Shown here piece by piece: positions 39,402 to 47,344 of a stretch of DNA of 64,000 nucleotides (position 1 is its first letter; each line of letters opens with the position of its first letter). The DNA lies in assembly GCF_050033475.1 (NCBI RefSeq), contig NZ_CP188319.1, positions 930,001 through 994,000 on the forward strand, in the 5' to 3' direction. The notes under the pieces were generated by a model. It was given only the letters and a program-made list of their open reading frames with translations. It searched no databases and had not been told where the DNA came from. The translations under genes were made by a program, and so were the position numbers. This DNA is from Cetobacterium sp050033475 (GTDB taxonomy: Bacteria > Fusobacteriota > Fusobacteriia > Fusobacteriales > Fusobacteriaceae).

Positions 39402-40139
39402 ATGAAAGATTTTATAAATGAATTTAAATCATTAAATAAAAATATGACTCCTCTTGGGAAAATAGCCTTAGTTGGAGCAATTATATTTTTACTTTTAAGA
39501 TTAAATATAGAGAGAATATTTCAATTAACAATTTTAATACAAATAATTATTTTGGTATTTTCTTTAGTTTTACATGAATTAGGTCATGGATTTATGGCAT
39601 ATTTTTCAGGAGATCAAACTGCAAAACTATACGGAAGATTATCATTAAATCCCTTAAAGCATTTAGATCCTGTAGGAACCTTATTTCCAATTCTTATGAT
39701 TTTGATAGGTTCGCCAATGGTTATAGGATGGGCAAAACCAGTTCCAGTTAATTATATGAGATTTAAAAATGGAAGAGTAGGGGAATTTATGGTAGCTATT
39801 GGAGGAGTATTAATGAATTTTCTTTTAATAGTTATTGGAGCAATCTTATTTAAATATTTTAGATTTACAGATAATTACATAGTATTAAATAGTTTAGAAT
39901 ATCTAATTACAATAAATTTAATATTGGGAATATTTAATTTGTTGCCAATTCCACCTTTGGATGGCTCAAGAGTAATTGGAAGTTTTTTAAGAAATAAAGA
40001 TAGAGAAGTTATATTTGATTATGATAAGTTTGGGATAATAATAGTTATATTTTTAGGATACTTTGGTTTTTTAAATAAAATATTAGGACCTATATATTCA
40101 TATATAATAATTTTAATTAATAAATTTATAAGTTTATAA
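39402..40139 (+). CDS. Site-2 protease family (M50) membrane metalloprotease
   Basis: A 245-residue integral membrane protein. The zinc motif HELGH is in LVLHELGHGFMAY and the third ligand region in NLLPIPPLDGSRVIG. The conserved LYGRLSLNPLKHLDPVGTLFP in pieces (GRLSLNPLKHLDP) is typical of the short M50B subgroup without PDZ domain. Such enzymes cut membrane proteins within the bilayer; the target is unknown. It has an AAAGGTGAAAAA ribosome site and lies just ahead of yigZ. Confidence 0.9.
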   Translation: MKDFINEFKSLNKNMTPLGKIALVGAIIFLLLRLNIERIFQLTILIQIIILVFSLVLHELGHGFMAYFSGDQTAKLYGRLSLNPLKHLDPVGTLFPILMILIGSPMVIGWAKPVPVNYMRFKNGRVGEFMVAIGGVLMNFLLIVIGAILFKYFRFTDNYIVLNSLEYLITINLILGIFNLLPIPPLDGSRVIGSFLRNKDREVIFDYDKFGIIIVIFLGYFGFLNKILGPIYSYIIILINKFISL

Positions 40140-40148
40140 AGGGGAAAA

Positions 40149-40727
40149 ATGAAGACAATAGAAAGGGAAGTAGTTATAGAATTTGAAGAAAGAAAATCAA
40201 AATTTATAGGATATGCTAAACCAATACAAAGTAAAGAAGAAGCAGAAATGTTTATTGATTATATTAAAAGAAAACATCCTGATGCAACACACAATTGTAG
40301 TGCTTATAAGGTTATAGATAATGGCCAGGAGTACTTCAAAGCAGATGACGATGGAGAACCTAGTGGAACAGCTGGAAAACCTATGGGAGAAGTTATAAAC
40401 TATATGGAAGTAGATAATTTAGTAGTTATAGCAACTCGTTATTTTGGTGGGATAAAATTAGGAGCAGGTGGTTTAGTAAGAAATTATGCAAAGACTGCTA
40501 AATTAGCTATATTAGAAGGAAATATAATAGATTTTATTAGCAAATCAGATTATCTACTAGATTTTTCTTATGAAAAAATTTCAGAGGTAGATAATTTACT
40601 TAATGCAAATAATGAGGAAATAGAAAACAAAGATTTTAATGAAAGAGTTACTTATAGAGTAAAAATTTCAGAGGATACTTTGAAAAAATTGAAAGATATA
40701 AAAGATATAATAATAATAGAAAGTTAA
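40149..40727 (+). CDS. YigZ/IMPACT family protein
   Basis: A 192-residue soluble protein. It shows FEERKSKFIGYAKPI, HPDATHNCSAYK, DDDGEPSGTAGKPM and ATRYFGGIKLGAGGLVRNY, the strongly conserved core of the UPF0029/IMPACT family. Eukaryotic IMPACT modulates translation control kinases; the bacterial role is unclear. Length is slightly below the usual 200-210. It follows the M50 protease by nine bases and ends in a two-way terminator. Confidence 0.93.
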   Translation: MKTIEREVVIEFEERKSKFIGYAKPIQSKEEAEMFIDYIKRKHPDATHNCSAYKVIDNGQEYFKADDDGEPSGTAGKPMGEVINYMEVDNLVVIATRYFGGIKLGAGGLVRNYAKTAKLAILEGNIIDFISKSDYLLDFSYEKISEVDNLLNANNEEIENKDFNERVTYRVKISEDTLKKLKDIKDIIIIES

Positions 40728-40752
40728 AAAAGCTCCCTTAAGGAGCTTTTTT
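40726..40752. terminator. Bidirectional terminator between yigZ and the YwaF-like gene
   Basis: AAAAAAGCTCC (40726-40736) pairs with GGAGCTTTTTT (40742-40752) and overlaps both stop codons of converging genes. Confidence 0.9.
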
Positions 40753-41431
40753 AATAGTGTTTAAACAGTTTTTTATCTCTAAAAGGAAAATAAAGTATAA
40801 AAGATAGAACTAAATAAATACCTTCTGTTATTAAAATATAATAAGGCCATGGACCAAAATATTTTAATGGAGAATCAAAGGTAGGTAAATAATTTATATA
40901 TAGATAATTTGTCCCTAATTTAGAGTTTATAAAATATATAATTAAAGCTAAAACATTTAAAATAAGGAAAGATGTTATTAATCCTTCCTTTGTAGCTTTA
41001 AATTTAAAATATATTATTTCATAAAAAACCACAAAGAATAAATAAAAATGTGTTAAGAAAAAACTAATGTTCCAAATATTTGGAAAAGAATATTTAACTT
41101 CAGGAGTTATAAGAGCAAAAAAAGCTCCTGGCATCCAAAAATAAACGATTTGATTTAAAAATTTAATTTGAAAAATAGTTGCAATAAGAGCCACAATAAG
41201 AGCTAAATTACAAAGATGAAGAGGTAATAAGCTTATAATAGGCTCTTTAAAAACAGTATGTCGATAATATAGTTCAGATAATTTTAATATTAAAATTAGC
41301 AATGCAACAATTTGAGCATATTTTTTTTTATTATTAAAAAAAGTTGCAAAAGCTAATCCGAAAAGAATAAATAAAAAATAACCACCTAAATAATAAAAGT
41401 GGGTAGAACTAAATAATGTAAAATTTTCCAT
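40751..41431 (-). CDS. YwaF-like (TIGR02206) integral membrane protein
   Basis: A 226-residue protein with about seven membrane segments. It has the family look of YwaF/TMEM164-related proteins: a histidine-containing LPLHLCNLALI in the middle, NISFFLTHFYLF and the C-terminal FGPWPYYIL. Related proteins have been proposed as acyltransferases; the exact role here is unknown. It lies nine bases downstream of the RNase H-like gene on the same strand, so the two are cotranscribed. Confidence 0.82.
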   Translation of the reverse strand: MENFTLFSSTHFYYLGGYFLFILFGLAFATFFNNKKKYAQIVALLILILKLSELYYRHTVFKEPIISLLPLHLCNLALIVALIATIFQIKFLNQIVYFWMPGAFFALITPEVKYSFPNIWNISFFLTHFYLFFVVFYEIIYFKFKATKEGLITSFLILNVLALIIYFINSKLGTNYLYINYLPTFDSPLKYFGPWPYYILITEGIYLVLSFILYFPFRDKKLFKHY

Positions 41432-41440
41432 AAAACCACC

Positions 41441-42061
41441 TTATTTGTGAAAACCTAAGTCAGCTGGATTTATATCTCCAGAAACATGTGAAATGGATCC
41501 CCCTAGTTTTTCAAATTTTTTTCTCTTTACTACTACTTTTTCTATTAATGAGACAGTTTTTTCTTTCAAAGAATCTCTTTTAAAAGCTCCCTTAGACCAG
41601 TAATTGATAACTAAATTACTATCTCCAAAAATATTTAAAAGATTTTCTTTTAAAGCAATATCCATGGCAAGATATAGACCTATAAGTTCTCCATAGTTAT
41701 TAGTACTTCCTTCAGGAGCTAGATAATTTCCAAATTCATTAACCATATATGTTGGCATATATTCAGGTAAATATGAATTTCCATTTATATCAGTAACTCG
41801 GACCTCTACACCAATACCACGACCAGTTCCTGCATCAAAATAAATACCAGGAACTAGCGATTTTTTTAAAGCCATTATTTTAGATTTTTTATCTTCGTAT
41901 ATACCGCCTTCTTTTAACCAATTTTGAGCTTCTTCTTCGGTCTTAAAGGATTTATAACGTGATTTTTTTCCAGAAATATTTTTCTTACATAACTCCCAAT
42001 CTGTAACAATATTACAGTGGTTAGTTTCAACTAAAATATAGGCATAAAATTTTTTTCCCAT
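41441..42061 (-). CDS. Ribonuclease H family protein with N-terminal RNase H1-N domain
   Basis: A 206-residue protein. Residues 1-53 resemble the hybrid-binding RNase H1 N-domain (KFYAYILVE, RYKSFKTEEEAQNWL), lengthened by a short insert. The catalytic acidic set is D in YFDAGT, E in NYGELIGLYLAM, D in FGDSNLVI and D in NPADLGFHK. It should cut RNA in RNA-DNA hybrids. The catalytic domain has an unusual insert (GVEVRVTDINGNSYLPEYM) after the first strand. It is transcribed leftward with the YwaF-like gene, divergent from rpmE. Confidence 0.85.
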   Translation of the reverse strand: MGKKFYAYILVETNHCNIVTDWELCKKNISGKKSRYKSFKTEEEAQNWLKEGGIYEDKKSKIMALKKSLVPGIYFDAGTGRGIGVEVRVTDINGNSYLPEYMPTYMVNEFGNYLAPEGSTNNYGELIGLYLAMDIALKENLLNIFGDSNLVINYWSKGAFKRDSLKEKTVSLIEKVVVKRKKFEKLGGSISHVSGDINPADLGFHK

Positions 42062-42139
42062 GTAAACCTCCCATTATTATCAAGAGAATTATAAAACAAA
42101 ATTTACTAAAAGTAAAATCTTAAATTATCTAAAAAATAG

Positions 42140-42168
42140 TTGCAAAATTAAAGCTTCTATGGTAAAAT
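42140..42168 (+). promoter_or_regulatory. Promoter of rpmE
   Basis: TTGCAA (42140-42145), 17 bases, TAAAAT (42163-42168), in the 150-bp divergent gap. Confidence 0.7.
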
Positions 42169-42211
42169 TTCTTGTGAAATTAAGAAAATTTTTGTTAGGA
42201 AGGTGAAAATA

Positions 42212-42424
42212 ATGAAAAAAGGAATACATCCTGCTTACAACACAATCACTGTTGAGTGTACTTGTGGAGAGAAATTCGAAACTAGATCAACTTATGCTAA
42301 AGGAGACGAGCTTAAAATAGCTGTTTGTTCAAAATGTCATCCATTCTATACTGGAAAAGCTAAGTTTATCGATGCTGCTGGAAGAGTAGATCAGTTCAAC
42401 AAGAGATTTGGATTTAAAAAGTAG
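42212..42424 (+). CDS. rpmE: 50S ribosomal protein L31 (zinc-binding type)
   Basis: A 70-residue protein: MKKGIHPAYNTITVECTCGE, with cysteines at positions 16 and 18 and a later CSKCHPFYTGK. This is the zinc-containing (C+) form. An ATG at 42212 follows AGGAAGGTGAAAATA; a GTG at 42203 is inside that site. It ends RFGFKK. It is a single gene closed by a terminator, directly before upp. Confidence 0.97.
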   Translation: MKKGIHPAYNTITVECTCGEKFETRSTYAKGDELKIAVCSKCHPFYTGKAKFIDAAGRVDQFNKRFGFKK

Positions 42425-42452
42425 AAAACGGGACATTGGTCCTGTTTTTTTT
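42425..42452 (+). terminator. Terminator of rpmE
   Basis: AAAACGGGAC (42425-42434) pairs with GTCCTGTTTT (42439-42448; one G-U), T to 42452. Confidence 0.9.
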
Positions 42453-42475
42453 GTATAAACGATAAGGAGGGTAAA

Positions 42476-43102
42476 ATGGCAGTTATAGAAATTAATCATC
42501 CGTTAATTCAACATAAGATGACATATCTTAGAAATAAAGATACGGATACAAAGACATTTAGAGAAAACTTAAATGAAATAGCTAAGTTAATGACTTATGA
42601 GGTAACTAAGAATTTACCAGTTGAGGAAATTGAAGTTGAAACACCTTTAATGAAAACAAAGGGATATGCTTTACAAGACAAAGCTATTGCAGTTGTACCT
42701 ATTTTAAGAGCAGGTTTAGGAATGGTAGATGGGATTGTATCTTTAATACCTACTGCAAAAATAGGGCACATAGGAGTTTACAGAAATGAAGAAACTCTAG
42801 AGCCTGTATATTATTACTGCAAATTACCTGTAGATGTAAAGGAAAGAAAAGTAATATTAGTAGATCCAATGTTAGCAACAGGAGGGTCAGCAATATATGC
42901 TATTGATTATTTAAAAAATCAAGGAGTTAAGGATATTGTATTTATGTGCTTAGTTGCAGCTCCTGAAGGAATAGCGAAAGTATTACAAACACATCCAGAC
43001 GTATCAATTTATACGGCTAAAATAGACCAAGGTCTAAATGAACATGGATATATCTATCCAGGTTTAGGAGATTGCGGAGATAGAATATTTGGAACTAAAT
43101 AA
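42476..43102 (+). CDS. upp: Uracil phosphoribosyltransferase
   Basis: A 208-residue type I phosphoribosyltransferase making UMP from uracil and PRPP. It shows HPLIQHKMTYLRNKDTDTK, PILRAGLGMVDG, the PRPP loop VDPMLATGGSAI and the uracil-binding GYIYPGLGDCGDR at the C-terminus. Length equals the usual 208-209. It complements the nucleoside salvage genes near the window start. It has an AAGGAGGGTAAA ribosome site and its own terminator with a GAAA loop. Confidence 0.98.
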   Translation: MAVIEINHPLIQHKMTYLRNKDTDTKTFRENLNEIAKLMTYEVTKNLPVEEIEVETPLMKTKGYALQDKAIAVVPILRAGLGMVDGIVSLIPTAKIGHIGVYRNEETLEPVYYYCKLPVDVKERKVILVDPMLATGGSAIYAIDYLKNQGVKDIVFMCLVAAPEGIAKVLQTHPDVSIYTAKIDQGLNEHGYIYPGLGDCGDRIFGTK

Positions 43103-43109
43103 TGAATTG

Positions 43110-43136
43110 AAGCTAGAGGAAACTCTAGCTTTTTTT
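43110..43136 (+). terminator. Terminator of upp
   Basis: AAGCTAGAG (43110-43118) pairs perfectly with CTCTAGCTT (43123-43131) around a GAAA tetraloop, then T to 43136. Confidence 0.94.
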
Positions 43137-43177
43137 GTATACTGAAATAAGACTGAAGTTTTAGGAGGTATAATATT

Positions 43178-45559
43178 ATGCAGGGGGCTAGGGATAAGAT
43201 TATAGGTGGCATCATAAAATATGTAAAAATAGATTTTACAAAAAGATTAAGTGAGGCAGATACTTTTGAAGTTTATCAGAGTATTTCTAAGACTTTATTG
43301 GAATATTTATCAGAAAACTGGACTAAAACAAGAGAATTATATAGAAAAAATAAGAGGGTCTATTATTTTTCTGCAGAATTTTTAATGGGAAGGGCTCTTG
43401 GAAATAATTTAGTAAATTTAGGTCTTTATTCAGAGGTAGAAAGTTTATTTAAAGATATTGGAATTGAATATTCTGATATTGAAGAAATTGAAGCAGATGG
43501 TGGATTGGGGAATGGTGGATTAGGACGTTTAGCCTCCTGTTTTTTAGATTCAATGGCTACATTAAATTTACCTGGTCAAGGTTATGGAATAAGGTATAAG
43601 AATGGAATATTTAAACAGGAAATTGTAAATGGATTTCAAAAAGAAAAACCAGATAACTGGATAAAGTATAATGTGGCATGGTCTATACCTAAATTTTCAG
43701 AACAGGTATTGGTAGAATTTACCGATATGAAGGTTAGAGCAGTGCCTTATGATACTCCAATAATAGGCTATGGAACGGATAATATAAATACTTTAAGACT
43801 TTGGGAAGCTCATCCAATAGAAGATTTAAATATAGAAGCATTTAATGATCAGAGATATGATGATGCGGTAAAATCGAGAAATAGAGTAAAGGATATTTCA
43901 AGGATTTTATATCCCAATGACTCGACTCCAGAGGGGAAAAAATTAAGATTGAGACAACAATATTTTTTTGTATGTGCTTCTTTGCAGGATATTTTAAGAA
44001 CTTTTAAGAAATACAACGGTGGGGATTTCAGTAATTTTCATGAATATGTTGCTATTCAATTGAATGATACTCATCCTGTTGTGGCAATACCAGAGCTTAT
44101 GAGATTATTAATGGATGAGGAAAAATTATCTTGGGAAACATCCTTTGAAATATGTCAAAAGGTTTTTTCATATACAAATCATACAATTTTAGCTGAGGCT
44201 TCAGAAAAATGGTGGATAAATTACTATAAAGAATTAGTTCCTAGAATAGCTGAAATAATTATAGAACTTAGTAGAAGATGGTTAAATCAATTGGAAAAAA
44301 TATATGGAACAAATAGAGAAAAAATTGAAAAATTAGAACTTATTCAAAATGATATGGTAAATATGGCATGGATAGCTATTTATACATGTCATAGTATAAA
44401 TGGTGTTGCTAAATTACATACGGAAATTTTAAAATATAGAGAATTAAAAGATTGGTATGATTTATATCCAGAAAAATTTTATAATAAAACTAATGGAATA
44501 ACTCCTAGGAGATGGGTTGCTCTTTCAAATAGATCCTTAACAAAACTTATAAATAATTTGATAGGGAGTAAATGGCTTGTTCATACAGAGGAGCTTAAAA
44601 AATTAAGAGAATATTCAAATGATGTAGATATTTTAAAAAAATTTTTAGAAATAAAAAAAGAGAATAAAAAATCTTTAAGTGATTATATAAAAAAAGAATT
44701 AGAAATAGATTTAGATCCAGAATGGATATACGATGTGCAAGTAAAGAGAATTCATGAATATAAAAGACAAACTTTGAATATTTTTTATATATTGGATTTA
44801 TATAATAGAATTAAAAATGGAGAGTTAAAAGAATTTTATCCAACGGCATTTATATTTGCAGGAAAAGCTGCTCCTGGATACTTTAGAGCAAAAGCGATTA
44901 TAAAATTAATAAATGAAGTTGCTAGATTGGTTAATACAGACGATGAAGTAAATAAAAAAATGAAGGTAATTTTTATACCAGATTTTAAAGTTTCTGTTGG
45001 AGAAAAAATATATCCTGCAGCAGATGTATCAGTTCAAATTTCCACAGCTGGAAAAGAAGCTTCAGGAACAGGGAATATGAAATTTATGATGAATGGTGCT
45101 TTAACACTTGGAACATATGATGGTGCAAATGTAGAAATAGTTGAGGAAGCTGGAGAAGAAAATACATATATTTTTGGAGCTAGGGTAGAGGAAATAGAGA
45201 GATTAGAAAAAGAGGGTTACGATCCACTAAGATATTATAATTGGATAAATGGATTAAAAAAATCTTTAGATAGTTTAATTGATGGGACTTTAGATGATGG
45301 AAATACAGGAATGTTTAAGGAATTATATGATTCTATTTTACATGGAGCATCTTGGCATAGAGCGGATCAGTATTATATTTTAAGAGATTTTGAAGATTTT
45401 AGAAAAATAAGAGAAAAGGTTAATGATGACTATAGAAATCGAATTGAATGGGGAAAAAAAGCTTGGATTAATATTTGTAACAGTGGAAAATTCTCATCTG
45501 ATAGAACAATATTGAGTTACAATCATGATATTTGGAAGGTTGATCAAAAAAGAGTTTAG
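43178..45559 (+). CDS. glgP: Glycogen/starch/alpha-glucan phosphorylase
   Basis: A 793-residue pyridoxal-phosphate enzyme that releases glucose 1-phosphate from alpha-1,4-glucans. Marks are YYFSAEFLMGRALGNNL near residues 50-70, DGGLGNGGLGRLASCF, the substrate region EYVAIQLNDTHPVVA, and the PLP-lysine region EASGTGNMKFMMNGALTLGT. Length is normal (about 790-830). No other glycogen gene is adjacent, so the partner synthase and branching enzyme must lie elsewhere if present. It has an AGGAGGTATAAT ribosome site and a strong terminator behind. Confidence 0.97.
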   Translation: MQGARDKIIGGIIKYVKIDFTKRLSEADTFEVYQSISKTLLEYLSENWTKTRELYRKNKRVYYFSAEFLMGRALGNNLVNLGLYSEVESLFKDIGIEYSDIEEIEADGGLGNGGLGRLASCFLDSMATLNLPGQGYGIRYKNGIFKQEIVNGFQKEKPDNWIKYNVAWSIPKFSEQVLVEFTDMKVRAVPYDTPIIGYGTDNINTLRLWEAHPIEDLNIEAFNDQRYDDAVKSRNRVKDISRILYPNDSTPEGKKLRLRQQYFFVCASLQDILRTFKKYNGGDFSNFHEYVAIQLNDTHPVVAIPELMRLLMDEEKLSWETSFEICQKVFSYTNHTILAEASEKWWINYYKELVPRIAEIIIELSRRWLNQLEKIYGTNREKIEKLELIQNDMVNMAWIAIYTCHSINGVAKLHTEILKYRELKDWYDLYPEKFYNKTNGITPRRWVALSNRSLTKLINNLIGSKWLVHTEELKKLREYSNDVDILKKFLEIKKENKKSLSDYIKKELEIDLDPEWIYDVQVKRIHEYKRQTLNIFYILDLYNRIKNGELKEFYPTAFIFAGKAAPGYFRAKAIIKLINEVARLVNTDDEVNKKMKVIFIPDFKVSVGEKIYPAADVSVQISTAGKEASGTGNMKFMMNGALTLGTYDGANVEIVEEAGEENTYIFGARVEEIERLEKEGYDPLRYYNWINGLKKSLDSLIDGTLDDGNTGMFKELYDSILHGASWHRADQYYILRDFEDFRKIREKVNDDYRNRIEWGKKAWINICNSGKFSSDRTILSYNHDIWKVDQKRV

Positions 45560-45562
45560 TAG

Positions 45563-45593
45563 AAAAAGAGGTAGAAAGGCTACCTCTTTTTTT
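45563..45593 (+). terminator. Terminator of glgP
   Basis: AAAAAGAGGTAG (45563-45574) pairs with CTACCTCTTTTT (45580-45591) around five bases, with T to 45593. Confidence 0.92.
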
Positions 45594-45647
45594 AGTTAAA
45601 TGTTATAATTCTATTAAATATAAATTATTTTAGTAGTGGAGGAAAGA

Positions 45648-46109
45648 ATGATTTTAAAAAGAAACTTAGCTTCTATTGTTATTGAAGAGTTAAAGAAACA
45701 AGGAAAAAAAGTTGTTTTTACAAATGGATGCTTTGATATATTACATGTGGGACATTTAACATATTTAAATGAAGCTAAAAGACAAGGAGATATATTAGTA
45801 GTTGGTGTAAATTCAGACAGTTCTGTAAAAAGATTAAAGGGAGAAAGTAGACCAATAAATAATGAAATAGATAGAGCTGAGATGTTATGTGGGCTTAAGG
45901 CTGTTGACTATACTGTTATATTTGAAGAAGATACTCCAATGGAATTAATAGAGGAATTAAAACCTTCGATTCATGTAAAAGGTGGAGATTATAAAAAAGA
46001 AGACTTACCTGAAACTGAAGTTGTAGAGAGAAATGGTGGAGAGGTTAGAATTTTAGGATTTGTTCAAGGAAAATCAACAACAAATATAGTAAAAAAAATT
46101 CAAGGATAA
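45648..46109 (+). CDS. rfaE2: D-glycero-beta-D-manno-heptose 1-phosphate adenylyltransferase
   Basis: A 153-residue nucleotidyltransferase that makes ADP-heptose for the lipopolysaccharide inner core. It matches the C-terminal half of HldE: VFTNGCFDILHVGHLTYL with the HxGH motif, VGVNSDSSVKRLKGESRP and VKGGDYKKEDLPE. The kinase half is a separate gene elsewhere. The ATG at 45648 follows GTGGAGGAAAGA; a GTG at 45636 lies inside that site. It starts a small operon with tsaE and tsaB. Confidence 0.94.
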   Translation: MILKRNLASIVIEELKKQGKKVVFTNGCFDILHVGHLTYLNEAKRQGDILVVGVNSDSSVKRLKGESRPINNEIDRAEMLCGLKAVDYTVIFEEDTPMELIEELKPSIHVKGGDYKKEDLPETEVVERNGGEVRILGFVQGKSTTNIVKKIQG

Positions 46110-46122
46110 AAGAGGTGATTTA

Positions 46123-46587
46123 ATGGAAAAAATATTAAAATTTAATGAAATAAATGAAGTAGCTAAAAAATTGGCAGAAATTATAGAGCCAGGAACAGTT
46201 GTAGCTTTAATTGGTGATTTAGGAACAGGAAAAACAACCTTTACGAAGACCTTTGCTAAAAGTTTGGGTATAGAAGAAACTTTGAAAAGCCCAACTTTTA
46301 ATTATGTTTTGGAATATTTTGATGGAAAATATCCATTATATCATTTTGATGTTTATAGATTATCAGATGCAGAAGAGATCTATGAGATAGGTTATGAAGA
46401 TTATATAAATGGAGATGGTATTTGTTTAATAGAATGGGCAAATATAATAGAAAGTGAACTTCCTAAGGAATATATTGAAATTAAATTAGAATATGATGAT
46501 GAGGAAAGTAGAAAAATGTCAATAAAATATAAAGGAAACAAGGGAAAAGAAGAGGAGCTGTTAAAGAATGTTAATTTTATCAATTGA
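46123..46587 (+). CDS. tsaE: tRNA threonylcarbamoyladenosine biosynthesis ATPase TsaE
   Basis: A 154-residue P-loop protein of the TsaBDE complex that places t6A at position 37 of ANN-reading tRNAs. Walker A is GDLGTGKTTFTK; KSPTFNYVLEY and YHFDVYRL are conserved, with the Walker B-like CLIEWAN. Length is normal. It overlaps tsaB by 20 bases, so the two are translationally coupled. TsaD is not in the window. Confidence 0.95.
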   Translation: MEKILKFNEINEVAKKLAEIIEPGTVVALIGDLGTGKTTFTKTFAKSLGIEETLKSPTFNYVLEYFDGKYPLYHFDVYRLSDAEEIYEIGYEDYINGDGICLIEWANIIESELPKEYIEIKLEYDDEESRKMSIKYKGNKGKEEELLKNVNFIN

Positions 46588-47248
46588 TACATGTACAAAA
46601 ATAGGGAGTGTAGCTCTATATGATACAAAGGAAGGATTAGTTGGAGAAATAAATATAAATGCAAAACAAAATCATTCAGATTTAATAATGAGCACTATAG
46701 ATAGTTTATTTTCTCTTACAAAAAGAAATATAAAAGAAGTAGATAAAATAGCTGTGAGTACAGGGCCAGGTTCATTTACAGGAATTAGAATTGGTGTAGG
46801 AATAGCAAAAGGATTAGCATATTCACTAAATAAACCTATAGCAGGAATTAATGAATTAGATTTAATTGCTCATAATAGTAATAATAATTTCACTAAGGTT
46901 TTAGCAATGATTGATGCTAGAAAAGAAAGAGTTTTTTATGGAATTTATAAATGGGAAAAAGATGAATTAATATTAGAGGGAGAATATGGAGCGGAAGAAT
47001 TAAGAATAATTCTTGAAAAAATAAATACACCGATTCTATGTTTAGGAGATGGTGCTATAATATATAAACAATTGATAGAGGAAATTCTAGGAGAAAAAGC
47101 TATCTTTACGAAAGAAGTTAATAGTATTCCTAGAGCAGGAATATTAGCAGAGATGGCTATAGAAAAAGAGGATAATTTATTTATATTAGAACCATATTAT
47201 GTAAATAAATCTCAAGCAGAAAGAGAAAAAGAGTTAAGTCACAACTAG
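46568..47248 (+). CDS. tsaB: tRNA threonylcarbamoyladenosine biosynthesis protein TsaB
   Basis: A 226-residue actin-fold (ASKHA) protein that scaffolds TsaD and TsaE. The start MLILSIDTCTKIGSVALYD is typical, followed by QNHSDLIMSTIDSL and STGPGSFTGIRIGVGIAKGLAY. It lacks the metal-binding histidines of TsaD, as expected. The start lies inside tsaE with a GAGGAGCTG ribosome site. A terminator overlaps its stop codon. Confidence 0.95.
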   Translation: MLILSIDTCTKIGSVALYDTKEGLVGEININAKQNHSDLIMSTIDSLFSLTKRNIKEVDKIAVSTGPGSFTGIRIGVGIAKGLAYSLNKPIAGINELDLIAHNSNNNFTKVLAMIDARKERVFYGIYKWEKDELILEGEYGAEELRIILEKINTPILCLGDGAIIYKQLIEEILGEKAIFTKEVNSIPRAGILAEMAIEKEDNLFILEPYYVNKSQAEREKELSHN

Positions 47249-47269
47249 TTTAAGTTGTGACTTTTTTTT
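47236..47269 (+). terminator. Terminator of rfaE2-tsaE-tsaB
   Basis: AAGTCACAACT (47236-47246) pairs perfectly with AGTTGTGACTT (47253-47263), T to about 47269. The left arm overlaps the last codons of tsaB. Confidence 0.92.
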
Positions 47270-47344
47270 ATAAAAGGAATACGTAAAAAAAATTAGTAAA
47301 GAAAAAACAAATAGGAAGATAATGCAATATTTAAGGAGGAGAAA